64,000 bases of DNA, from positions 3,817,501 to 3,881,500 of the forward strand of contig JBAMJR010000003.1 of the NCBI GenBank assembly GCA_038501785.1. Direction: 5' to 3'. How positions within the stretch are numbered: position 1 is the stretch's first letter; the number at the start of each line of letters is the position of its first letter. The notes below the pieces were generated by a model. It saw only the letters and a program-made list of their open reading frames with translations. It ran no database searches and was not told the DNA's origin. Both the position numbers and the translations under genes were made by a program. Shown here in pieces: positions 35,927 through 45,375 of the stretch. The stretch comes from Myoxocephalus aenaeus. Lineage: Eukaryota > Chordata > Actinopteri > Perciformes > Cottidae.

Positions 35927-35967
<41 letters not shown>
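35833..35967 (+). repeat. Inverted pair of microsatellites: (CA)19 then (TG)18
   Basis: (CA)19 at 35833-35870 and a 37-base TG run at 35931-35967 are separated by 60 bases, so the two arms could pair as a long stem. Confidence 0.95.
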
Positions 35968-35968
<1 letters not shown>

Positions 35969-37140
35969 CACGGTATGCACAGTAAAGAACTCCCAGCAGT
36001 GGCGACTGAGGGAGCCAGCGGTTCGTGTTTGTTGTCTCTCACTTTGCCGCCTGCTGGTCCCTCATGACATTGGTGTTGGTCTGGCTCCCTAAAAAAAAAA
36101 AAACAATTTGCGTTTTGTGTCTTTTAAAAAACAAAAAAGTTGTAACTGATGAAGCTCAGCGATCCATTCCACGTTTCCATGTTTAATGGATTTATTATTA
36201 TTATTCTATTCTATTTCTCGTGCGTGTTGTTGGTTTTTCGGAGCGGGTGGGATGTGTCACAAAGGACCGGTGTGTTTCGCGGTGGAGATAAGATAAGATA
36301 AGGCCGCTGCACACTAGCTGACCCACAGGCAGGTATTCCGGGTTATGCCACATTTTAAAGCACAAAGGATTTTTCGCTGTATCTGGAACTTTTGCAAAAA
36401 CTTAAAAACACTCCGGATGCTCCCAGGGTTTGTTGTCTGAAGAAATCTGAATACAAGCTGCCAGGGGCCCCAAATCCTTTGAGAAGGTTTGGAGTGCTGC
36501 TACGAGCCTCTAAATAATGTCGTGGTACCTCGAGGCAGAACTTTTTTTAAAAGGTCTTGCTTTCGTCTCCGACAAAAGAGGACAGTGCATCGTCCTGTGC
36601 ATCATTGCTGGATTGCTCGTGGAAAGCAAAAGCAAAATTCCCGTCTACCGTGGCAACTTGTTGATGCTTCTATCAGGACATTTCATATTCAATAAACACG
36701 ACAATGTAAAGATGCGAATGGTCCACATTGATTTGTTTCCCTTCTTGAGTGCTTCTATGTGGAATGTGGACCTTTTGGATCAACGCAGGGAGTGCCTAGT
36801 ATACCGTTTACACCATCCACGCTTCGCATCCTTCGTGGTTTTGACTCCGGCCTCCGCCCTGAAAGATCCGATCTTAATCTCGGTCTCTCAACGCGACATT
36901 CCCCAACTTGTTTCCCCCGCCCACACTGCCTCATACGGTTTGATTGTTCGGATCTCAGACGGTGTTGTAATTGCAACCACTTGCTTTTTTAATTCATCGC
37001 CCCGTGTCTAACTGACGGCCTCATCAAAGCAGAACAGGGCCTCTCCTTTTCAAAAGGCGGGACCGCTTGCGGCTGGAGCGGCTGGAGTGGCGACTTCCTT
37101 TCAAAAGGAACGTTTCATCTGGTCCTTTCCGGAAGAAGAC

Positions 37141-37145
<5 letters not shown>
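35968..37145. other. Unique sequence, no gene seen
   Basis: The longest frame (36517-37011 plus, 164 codons) lacks domains, a signal peptide or biased codon use, and is judged chance. Confidence 0.45.
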
Positions 37146-37212
<67 letters not shown>

Positions 37213-37213
37213 T
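37146..37213 (+). repeat. (TA)23 followed by (GA)11
   Basis: A compound microsatellite: TA at 37146-37191, then GA at 37192-37213. Confidence 0.95.
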
Positions 37214-38036
37214 CAGAGGATCTAACATTGTGGAATGCAGCCTTCTTAAAAAGGTTTAGCTCGTGTGTAAATCTGTAACCCTTTCCCAAGGACAGACAAG
37301 GATTCCTGTGTTCGTTGCATCACTCCACGCGAGTCTTGCATGCCCGTACAGAGCAGACGGGATCTTCTCCCTTAATCCAGCCAGACTTTGTAATTTTCCT
37401 TCTCTGTCTTTTTCTTTTCTTTTTTTTTTTACCCAGAAAGCTTGTTTGAGGTACTTTGACCCCCGGTGTGCCAGATTCCTATATCTGCCATTCGCGTGAA
37501 GGACAAACCCTCCGCAAGATCGTTAAGTGAGAGTTTTTCTTTTTTTAATCAATTCGCCGTGCCGTCCTCCTCCGTCCAAGAGGGACAGGGGTGTGTGTGG
37601 AGGTGCAGGTGTCATCGAGAGCAGGCTGAGGGAAGGGGAAGGGGAGGGCGAGGCGGGGGGGGGGGGGGGGGGGGGGGGGGGCTCGACGAATTGGCTCAGC
37701 CGGGTCACCGGGCACACAGCAGAGCTTTTGGACGCGTACAAATTTGTGCTTGAAGATGCGGCGCAGCGTCCCAAAGAGGCTCAAGAAGCTGGGGGGGGGG
37801 GGGGGGGGGGGGACGTTGCCAGGGTTAAAAAAAAAAAGTAATTAAGACGCTCACATTTTTTTATAATTTGTGTCATTTAAGGTATACTGTATGCCTTGGA
37901 TTTCACTAAATGTTTGGTCATTTTGTTTAAAGTCGTTGGAAATCCATTGGTCAAGATTTGTATGAATCCTGCATTGCACTCCAGATGGCCCTGGGAGGCC
38001 AGAGGAAGAGAGCCGGCCAAGCCCAGCTGGGACTGA

Positions 38037-38038
<2 letters not shown>
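37214..38038. other. GC-rich stretch with two long G runs, no gene seen
   Basis: G runs lie at about 37655-37681 and 37791-37812, each over 20 G. Frames rich in glycine or proline across them are composition artefacts. Runs this long readily form quadruplexes and are prone to length error. Confidence 0.6.
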
Positions 38039-38107
<69 letters not shown>

Positions 38108-38226
38108 TGATCGTGGGAGGGAGGTGGGATGAGGAAAACAGTAGAGAGACAGAGAGAAAAGAGGTATGTCTGTGCGTGCTGAAGGAGGGATTGGGGAGAG
38201 TAAATGAGAGCGAATGAAACAGGTGC

Positions 38227-38274
<48 letters not shown>

Positions 38275-38334
38275 ATGGAAGTAGTGAAAGGGAAAGTGTG
38301 GGAGGGAGAAGAAATAAAAGAGAAGATGAAGGAG

Positions 38335-38393
<59 letters not shown>

Positions 38394-38510
38394 ATTTGAA
38401 GGAGTAACAGGGTTTGGAAACGCAGCAAATGAAAGAGAGAAAGAAACAGGCGAATGGTGTGTGTGTGTGTGTGTGTGGGCGGCTCGGAGAGAAAATGAAA
38501 CTGGAAGAAG

Positions 38511-38575
<65 letters not shown>

Positions 38576-38719
38576 TTGCAGGGAAAGCATCACTGGCTGA
38601 GAAAAGGCAGTATAGGGACCAAAAAACTAAACAGGGGAAGAGGAAAAAAGGGGAAGGTGTGTGTGTGTGAGGGATTGGAGAAAACAAATGAAATGAAAGA
38701 AACCAGTAGAGTGAGATGC

Positions 38720-38780
<61 letters not shown>

Positions 38781-38790
38781 TGTGTGTGTG
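38039..38790 (+). repeat. Higher-order cluster of (TG)n arrays with related purine-rich spacers
   Basis: TG arrays occur at 38039-38104, 38230-38273, 38337-38392, 38457-38477, 38512-38574, 38658-38669 and 38719-38790. The spacers are purine-rich and share motifs such as GCGAATGAAACAGG, GAAAGAAACAGGCGAATGG, AAAATGAAACTGGAAGAAG and AAATGAAAGAAACCAG. The pattern suggests a decayed minisatellite whose unit was one TG array plus one spacer. Minus-strand frames of 337 and 238 codons here are TH/HT repeats, not genes. Confidence 0.85.
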
Positions 38791-39215
38791 CAGAGCGGGG
38801 AGGTCTTATTGCTGACAGTGGTATTTGCTGATAGCATTAAGGAGCTGCACGGGGAACATAACACGTGGAAACAACAGTAAAATGTGGCGTTGCCTCAAAA
38901 GAGAAGTAGCGTCGCGATGTACTCGCGCTTTGATGGCGCGTGCCGTTGTATGTGGGACACTTTTTTTTCTCAGAGTCTTTTTGTAGGCGACGCTCTCCGC
39001 CTGAAAAAAAGTGAAGCCACCTGAGAACGGGCGCGTGGCGGCGGCTTTCACGGAGGTGACCGACGCCTCCACCGAAGGCCTGCCGGAGATAGGGAAGCGT
39101 GCTCGTTTCATTCCGCCACGTCTGCTCTCTGATGGAATGGAGCATGATCTGCACTTTGATCACCATGAATTATTCCTATCCCCGGCTATAAATATGGTCT
39201 GACTTCAGCGCCCAA

Positions 39216-39219
<4 letters not shown>
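38791..39219. other. Unique sequence, no gene seen
   Basis: Short overlapping frames on both strands (63-109 codons) without domains. Confidence 0.5.

Positions 39220-39277
<58 letters not shown>
39220..39277 (+). repeat. (CT)n microsatellite, 58 bases
   Basis: Uninterrupted CT units. Confidence 0.95.
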
Positions 39278-39279
<2 letters not shown>

Positions 39280-39921
39280 GGAACCAGGAATCTGTGCTCG
39301 CCTCAGAGGTGTTCTCCTGAGTGTGTCACTGCAGCTCTGGTTGTCTTCCTCACACTGTGCAAACAATAAAATGGCTTTAAATGTAAAGAAAAGACCAAAA
39401 CCCTATATAAAAAGCACAACTGAACAACGTTGTGTTCGTGTAACTTGTCTGCTGCCGTTCCATCCTTTTGTGGCCCAGTTATCGTCCACAGACGCGCTGT
39501 GTGTCATGTGTGACCGAGCCGGGGAATCTCTGTTACAAATTCCACAAATAAACGGGATATTAAACATTTGCCAGAAGGGCTGCTGGGTAATGGCTTCTGT
39601 TGAAATGCCCGACAGGACTAACTCTGCCAACGCTTCAATTTAAAAGCATTTCAGCGCTTTAGTGAATGCGTCTCTGTGATGTCAGTGTTGGGAAGAAGTG
39701 GCAGCTTACTTACTGAACGTGGCAGTGACAGTGCATGTCATGCCGTGAACTCCGTGGACTTTTTACTTTATAGTCGGCCATTTTTGTTTCATTGTCCGTG
39801 TTTTGTCTTGTCTGGTTCCGTCTATTGTTATCAGTTAAATGCGCCAGCTGCAGACAAAATATGTATTGCTGCGTGATGTTGGTCCATGTGTATTTATTTA
39901 ATGACAATACAAGTAACAAAC
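39278..39921. other. Unique sequence, no gene seen
   Basis: A 106-codon frame (39323-39643) lacks domains. No repeats were recognised. Confidence 0.5.
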
Positions 39922-40262
39922 TACCGTACTTTTCGGGTTATAAGCCGCTACTGCCTTCGGTCAGTGTCCCCGTTAGCTCCCCGCTGTAGCCAGCTGGGGC
40001 TCCTGCTAGCGCTCCGTCACTTCCCCGCTAACTTCCGCTAGCTCCCTGAAAACCACCGAAGGTAGCGGGACCAGGCTCGACACCCGACTTGGGCAGAGGG
40101 GACGCGGGCAGTAGCAGCAGCAGCGGCCGGTAGCAGCAGAAGCGCTAGCTAGCAGCGCTACTAGCAGCGCTACTAGCAGCGCTAGCTAGCAGCGCTACTA
40201 GCTTGCTACAGCGGGGACACTGATCAGCCGTAGGAGCGGCTTATAACCCGAAAAGTACGGTA
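39922..40262 (+). mobile_element. MITE family M, copy 4 (best-preserved termini)
   Basis: Both ends read TACCGTACTTTTCGGGTTAT in inverted orientation and continue as AAGCCGCT, a 28-base perfect terminal repeat. Matching beyond that extends to TCAGTGTCCCCG with some differences. The interior repeats AGCGCTACTAGC and AGCGCTAGCTAGC several times. The near-perfect ends suggest a recent insertion. Confidence 0.92.
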
Positions 40263-40885
40263 ACTTAATTTTGCCTTTCTTTTTTTTGCCTTTCTTTCCA
40301 TCCCATGTTGAGTCTCACAGCAGATGAGTTGAAAAAATTAGGACCATTTCCAGAAGTTAGAGGAACATTTTCCTGGCCAAATATTCAAAATATCTACCAA
40401 CTGCTGAGGGGGGAAAACAACTATATGTTTAGCAGCTAGTCTCCAATACATATAATAATACTCACCTTCTCATATTGTCTTGTTTGTATAGATTTTTTTT
40501 GTTGAACTTTTTGTTCACACAACCTTCATGTTTTGTCAAATAAGTTTTCTCTGGTGGAGAAAATAACTCTTAAATGATCATCTCCGCCAGGAATCATGCG
40601 AGTGATAATGCATGCGTCAGTGAGTGAGTGTGCACCTCTGTGTCTGTCTGTGGCTAATCTCCCAACTTGTTACAGCCAACTGCTTAATATTTTTTAGTGG
40701 CCAGTTATGACTGAATGCTCGAGGACCTCTAGTGGTTCCTTTCAGAGCCGGTTTTATACGGCCACTGGCTGCCAGCTGACTTCTCACTCGCTACTGTTCG
40801 GTAGAGGTTGCTAGTTTCCATTTCCTAAACCAAATGGGTGACTAAAACATTACTCAAACAGAAGTATATAGTGCATGAATTAGGG
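40263..40885. other. Unique sequence, no gene seen
   Basis: Nothing with repeat ends or coding potential was recognised. Confidence 0.5.
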
Positions 40886-41330
40886 CAGGGGTCACAAATA
40901 GGTGGACCATTGTATCTATTGGACGTAAAACCGATAGATAATTGAGAGTTATTCGCTTCTATTTTCTTTCCTAGCCTTTACGGCACTCGTTCAGAGGTCC
41001 AGGAAACACACCGACCGATTACACGCGTCGTACATCACGTCACGTGACGCTACTCAGCCAATCAAACATGCATAATCTGATAAGCTTCCTGACTCGAGGG
41101 GATTTACACACGAAACGGGGCGAGAGATGGAGTTCCACATGGCGTCCTCCAAAACGAGGAAGCTGGACGGCGAGCCTTCAACCAAGAATGGACAAACTCT
41201 TAAATGTTAATTCTTCCCGTGGGGCAGTTCAAAAGCAGTTCATGTCTCATGTGTTCAGAGACCGTGGCGATTTTTTTTTACAAAGAGGCAATGTGAAGCC
41301 ACTACGAGACAAAGAGCAGATCATTTGAGC
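40886..41330 (+). mobile_element. 5' remnant of a hAT (Charlie/ZBED-like) transposon
   Basis: CAGGGGTCACAAATAGGTGG at 40886 resembles the CAGGGGTC terminus of Charlie-type hATs, and AACCGATAGATAATTGAGAG is typical sub-terminal text from memory. About 240 bp downstream an ATG opens MASSKTRKLDGEPSTKN, similar in style to the lysine-rich start of ZBED5/EPM2AIP1-like transposases, but a stop follows after 23 codons. No right end is found. Inactive. Confidence 0.45.
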
Positions 41331-42639
41331 AAACGTACCCACTCACATCCGAAATGACGGCACAGAATATAAACCCAAAGAGCCCAATATGATCAGAGTC
41401 CTAACACATTAACTCACTGCCCAACAATGATGTAAACGGAGAGGGGACAGAACTGAAACAAGTCCCCTGCACATACATTTCTCTTTTTAGAAAATGAGAA
41501 TAATATAATATTGAGGCTTTTTTGGGGTGACATCACTTCACACCTGAACAAACTGAATTAAACGCTGCAGGGCAATTCAGTTAAATAAGGTAAATAAGGT
41601 ACTTTATTAAGCTTTCTGTTCTGTAATTTATTCTTAAATGCATCCCTTATTTTACTTGAAACAAGAGAAGAACATTCTTTATTTAATTGAAGTTGTCAGT
41701 TGTTGACGACATACAGACGTTAACACAACTGCTCGGCTACTTCAATATGTATGGGACTAAATCATCGCACCAGTTAGACATTACTGTGATGTTCAGGACC
41801 CTTTGCATGAGGAAATGTCTTTCTCGTTGGTCCTCGCTGAATATTAATTAATTAACACCCCTTTATTAGGGACTATTATTAGCCACAGTGTCAGTGGTGA
41901 TGTGGACAATTTCATAGGCTCCTGTCCTTTTAGAAGTATAAAAGGTTAACCGGTGAGGTCTGTGCATAGTTGGTGTGTTATGGTTATTTTAATGAGGAGT
42001 GAAGGAGTGAGATACGGGGGATATCTGGCCTGATGATGTGTCAACCCTGAGGCAGTACCACGCATTGACAAGAGCGTCTCGGAGAGGAATAAACAACAGA
42101 ACTCTAGCCATTGAGGCTTAATATTAAGATTCCAAACATCACGGATTTCACGTCTAAATATGAAGAATAAGGCGAGCTGATCTGTGTTGCAAGCATGTTT
42201 TTTTTGTATGTAAAGCTGGATCATCCTTGACGTCTGTAACGCGTGTAGCTTGGATCGGGAGTTGATTTATTACGGGTAACAGATATTATGTGCATGCAAA
42301 ATTAGCCACAGCATGTCCACATGAATTTTTTTTCATCAAATATGCATCATTTTTACCATCAAAATCCTGATAGCAACAGCTTCACCGGCACAGGGGTACG
42401 CAGGCAGATGGAGCTGCAGGCTCTCAGGTGAAAGGTAGAACTGCAGGTACAGCTGGTTCAAAATAGTATAGTAGAGTGAAGCACTGTCTGTTATTTGTTT
42501 GTTGATTTTAGTCTCAGACACAACAAAATACGACACATCACTTTAGATATAAAAGAAATATAGAAGAAATCGGTCTGATTGGTCCAACAAAAACATGTTC
42601 CATGCTTACACCTGCTTTGGATTCATACACATTCACTGG
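41331..42639. other. Unique sequence, no gene seen
   Basis: AT-rich; frames are under 95 codons. Confidence 0.5.
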
Positions 42640-42785
42640 CCGTGTGTGAATGATGTTTGAATTCCTACACTGATGGCAGGTGGCACCCTGCCATCAGTGT
42701 AGGAATGGGTGTGTTAAAGCACTTTGAGTTGTTGGAAGACCAGAAAAGCGCTTCAAGTACAGTCCATTTACCATTTAATGGCCAG
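42640..42785 (+). repeat. L2-like 3' tail containing an inverted duplication
   Basis: CCATCAGTGTAGGAATGGG, AAAGCACTTTGAGTTG, AGAAAAGCGCTTCAAGTACA and GTCCATTTACCATTT form the L2-like ending also seen at 8750-8890. Its first part exists twice in opposite orientation (see 42661-42706). Confidence 0.55.
42661..42706. repeat. Perfect 20-bp hairpin with 6-base loop
   Basis: ATTCCTACACTGATGGCAGG (42661-42680), loop TGGCAC, then the exact reverse complement (42687-42706). Confidence 0.97.
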
Positions 42786-43185
42786 TCCAAGTCTTCTGCA
42801 ATACAGCATGATGTCCATTTAGTAAATTATGGTCCATTTAGAGTCAAATAGACCATAAAGCAGGTTATGCTTTAGGGGGCGGGGCTACTTTGTGATTGAC
42901 AGGTCGCTACAGGTCTGTGAGTTGTATGCGTTTTCCTCTTACAACTTTAACCCTTTCACAGTTTGATTTCAGTTCATGAAAGTTAGTTTATGGGAAACAT
43001 TACAGTCTCCTAAAAATGTCTCATGCAGCATTCAGTCGTACCTAGCTCCGCCCTCTTGTCTCACTTCTGTTAGATAGCGGCGGCCAAAAAACAAAGATGG
43101 CGACGGACAAAATGTCAAACTCGAGGCTTCAACACCGTAGTCTACAAACCAACGGGTGACGTCACGGTGACCACTTCTCAACACT
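42786..43185 (-). repeat. Dispersed repeat RA, copy 5
   Basis: The CAGCATGATGTCCATTTAG, GGTTATGCTTTAGGGGGCGG, AAGATGGCGACGGACAAAAT and CTCGAGGCTTCAACACC blocks follow each other as in copies 2 and 4. It ends near GGTGACGTCACGGTGACCAC. It directly follows the L2-like tail, which may have inserted into its end. Confidence 0.65.
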
Positions 43186-43859
43186 AATTAATACATATTA
43201 ATGACACTCTTTGACAATGTGCATTACCATGGTTCCAATATTAAACATTTTGGATACAGTGTGTAGGATCTGGTGCCGTTCAGGGTCCTATAATCCATTA
43301 CCTCATCGAAATACAAAACCGTGGGATGGACAGACCCATAATTAATTGGAACGCCGTCAAACCGGATGTAGCCAGCTGAGCTGGGATTGACTCTGTGTGA
43401 ATACATCATCTCTGAATCACAGAGCCGACTACAAGCTCCTGACTGGCATAATCAAAACGCCTCTGATGTGTCAGGAACAAACCCCCCGTACAATTCTTAA
43501 GAGAACACGGACGCAGTGACAAAGAGTGGCTCCGGGCTGTGCTTTTAGCAACAGATCAACAGAGAGCGCGTCTACATCCTCGTGTATCAATGCGTCCCGC
43601 GGCGCGTGTCTTTTGGCGCCCGAGACTTCGGCTGAGTTTAAAACACAAAGACCATTCCCGGCTCCATTTTGGCACAGCGGCCTTTTTCATCTTCTCACAC
43701 AGCCTCGCCCACAAAAGTGTGGCGCTATCAACCCATCACCTCTAATGGGAACAAAAGGTCACCCCTTAATTATTCATTCGGGATGTCAAACAATGCTTGC
43801 CGGCTGTTATTTAGGGTGGGGGAGACCCGCTGAATAATTCAGGAATCAGGATTCTCTTT
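43186..43859. other. Unique sequence, no gene seen
   Basis: A 103-codon frame at 43526-43837 has no domain. Confidence 0.5.
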
Positions 43860-43900
43860 CCTCCTCCTCCTCCTCCTCCTCCAAAAAAAAAAAAAAAAAA
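43860..43900 (+). repeat. (CCT)n followed by A18
   Basis: A compound simple repeat directly before the GC-rich candidate exon. Confidence 0.9.
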
Positions 43901-44260
43901 GGGCGGCATGGCGGTTCAGGTGCTTGTGAGAGTCTTATCTCCATGCAAGGAGCCCTCTGTCATTCCCGGGCTGACCTTGGCTGTCAGTGCGGCGGCGACA
44001 CGGGTGGCACGGAAGGTGGCGGGGACTCGTGTTCCTCCGGTATCTGCAGGCCTCCTCCGCACAGCCGGAGAGAGTCGGAAGGACCGCGGGGAGCTGGCTG
44101 CTCCTCCTCTGCTGCCTCCCTCCCGTGTCTGTTTACAGCGCCACAGTGTGCCACGCTGCGCCCGAGCTGCTGCCACTGTATGACGCCTTTTCTCAAAATG
44201 TTAGTATTTTAACAAAGCAGATCCCTCCTTTGCGACGAGTTACTCTGCTTCCCACTCGAG
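43901..44260 (+). other. GC-rich stretch with possible exon (donor at 44261)
   Basis: CG-rich text ends at CACTCGAG followed by GTACGT (44261), a plausible donor. Two acceptor-like sites lie inside: TATCTGCAG ending 44049, and a long pyrimidine tract ending TCTGTTTACAG at 44138. One frame reads SWLLLLCCLPPVSVYS (44092-44139), like a signal peptide, followed by ATVCHAAPELLPLYDAFSQN and continuing open into the donor. It has no in-frame ATG after the stop at 43972-43974. An ATG in another frame at 43908 gives a 91-codon arginine/alanine-rich frame. The hydrophobic run may only be the splice-site pyrimidine tract. I do not recognise a gene. Confidence 0.2.
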
Positions 44261-44538
44261 GTACGTTTCTGGTTTTGTTCACTCGCGATGTCGATTGCTC
44301 TTAAGCTGCTTTCTTAACGTGTTTAAGAAAAAGGGAGGGAGGGCGGTTATCGTAGCGGAAGAGGCAAAAACAGATATTAATACTATTAAAGTGCATTAAA
44401 CTGAAGAATGCTGTGATGTGAGTCACTTCCCTGGAAGGATTAGGAGGGAGGATTCTGAGTAAGGAGAGAAAGTGGAAATGTTAATCTTGTTATGTGAGAA
44501 GCAGGAAGGAGGGAAGAGAGGGACGGAGGAGACGGAGG

Positions 44539-44584
<46 letters not shown>

Positions 44585-44989
44585 GGGAGCGAGTGTGAAC
44601 GAGGGAGACACCGACCCAATGCCATCTCTGAACAATAACAGAGGCGCTTGTGCACACACACACACACAGACACACACACACACACACACACACAGTCAGC
44701 GTCTATCAAGTGACGCACGGTCGAGCGGCAGCCGAGGAAATCGAACCAGAAGCATGTTTGTCACTGCAGATGCAATCAGCAGCGTGACCCTGATCTTCCT
44801 GTCTCGCTGCCGCCTGCGCCGTCTGCAGCACTCGGTGGAGGCGGAGGACGCCATTTGGGGCCGTGACCGCTCTGCACGTACAACTGAGGTTCAGCGATCG
44901 ATCGGCTACGAACGGAGGCGCCAAAGTCTTCAGCGGCGTTGAGGGAAATTTCATGCAATCAGAAGTTTCAGAAGTTCTTCATTTTCAGG
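44261..44989. other. Sequence around a microsatellite pair, no gene seen
   Basis: The stretch 44700-44945 is again CG-rich, with frames on both strands but no domain. It may belong to the same CpG-rich neighbourhood as 43901-44260. Confidence 0.4.
44541..44694 (+). repeat. Inverted pair of microsatellites: (GT)21 then (CA)n
   Basis: GT at 44541-44582 and CA with one GA interruption at 44653-44694, 70 bases apart, could pair as stem arms. Confidence 0.95.
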
Positions 44990-45375
44990 CCGTTTTTTGT
45001 GGGTTTGTAGCTGAGCGCGTTAGCACGTCGTTTACTAGCGCTAGCATCTCTAACTAGCTCTAGCTAGCTACCGCATGTATACAGCGCTTTAGCTTTTAAA
45101 TGATTGTAACAGTGAATGAAAGACCTAGCCGGATTTACAGGAACATGCTGTGCTGGTTCACTATTGGATTTAGCTCCTATCTTTATCTTTTACAACCGTT
45201 TTCGCTGCTGAATATCGGTTTGACATCCTGGAGGTATCCTTCATAATTGAGCCCTTTGTCTGCTTTATATATGATATGTATCCAGGTTGTGCAGTTAGTG
45301 ACAGTGTGGGCTCCATTGTAGCTCAACAGCTTGACTGAGTAGCAGCGACGGCTCAATAATATCGTACCTCCAAGT
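44990..45375 (+). repeat. Dispersed repeat B, copy 2
   Basis: The second copy of the repeat at 2610-3040, same orientation. The shared blocks are listed for copy 1. The ends are not sharply defined. Confidence 0.7.

Noticed and set aside
36517..37011. Plus-strand frame of 164 codons
   Set aside because: No domain, no repeat homology and no splice or codon-bias support. This length is reachable by chance in 64 kb read in six frames.
37851..38864. Minus-strand frames of 337 and 238 codons
   Set aside because: They are mostly alternating threonine-histidine from CA/TG microsatellites. No domain is present, and the frames exist only because the repeat lacks stops.
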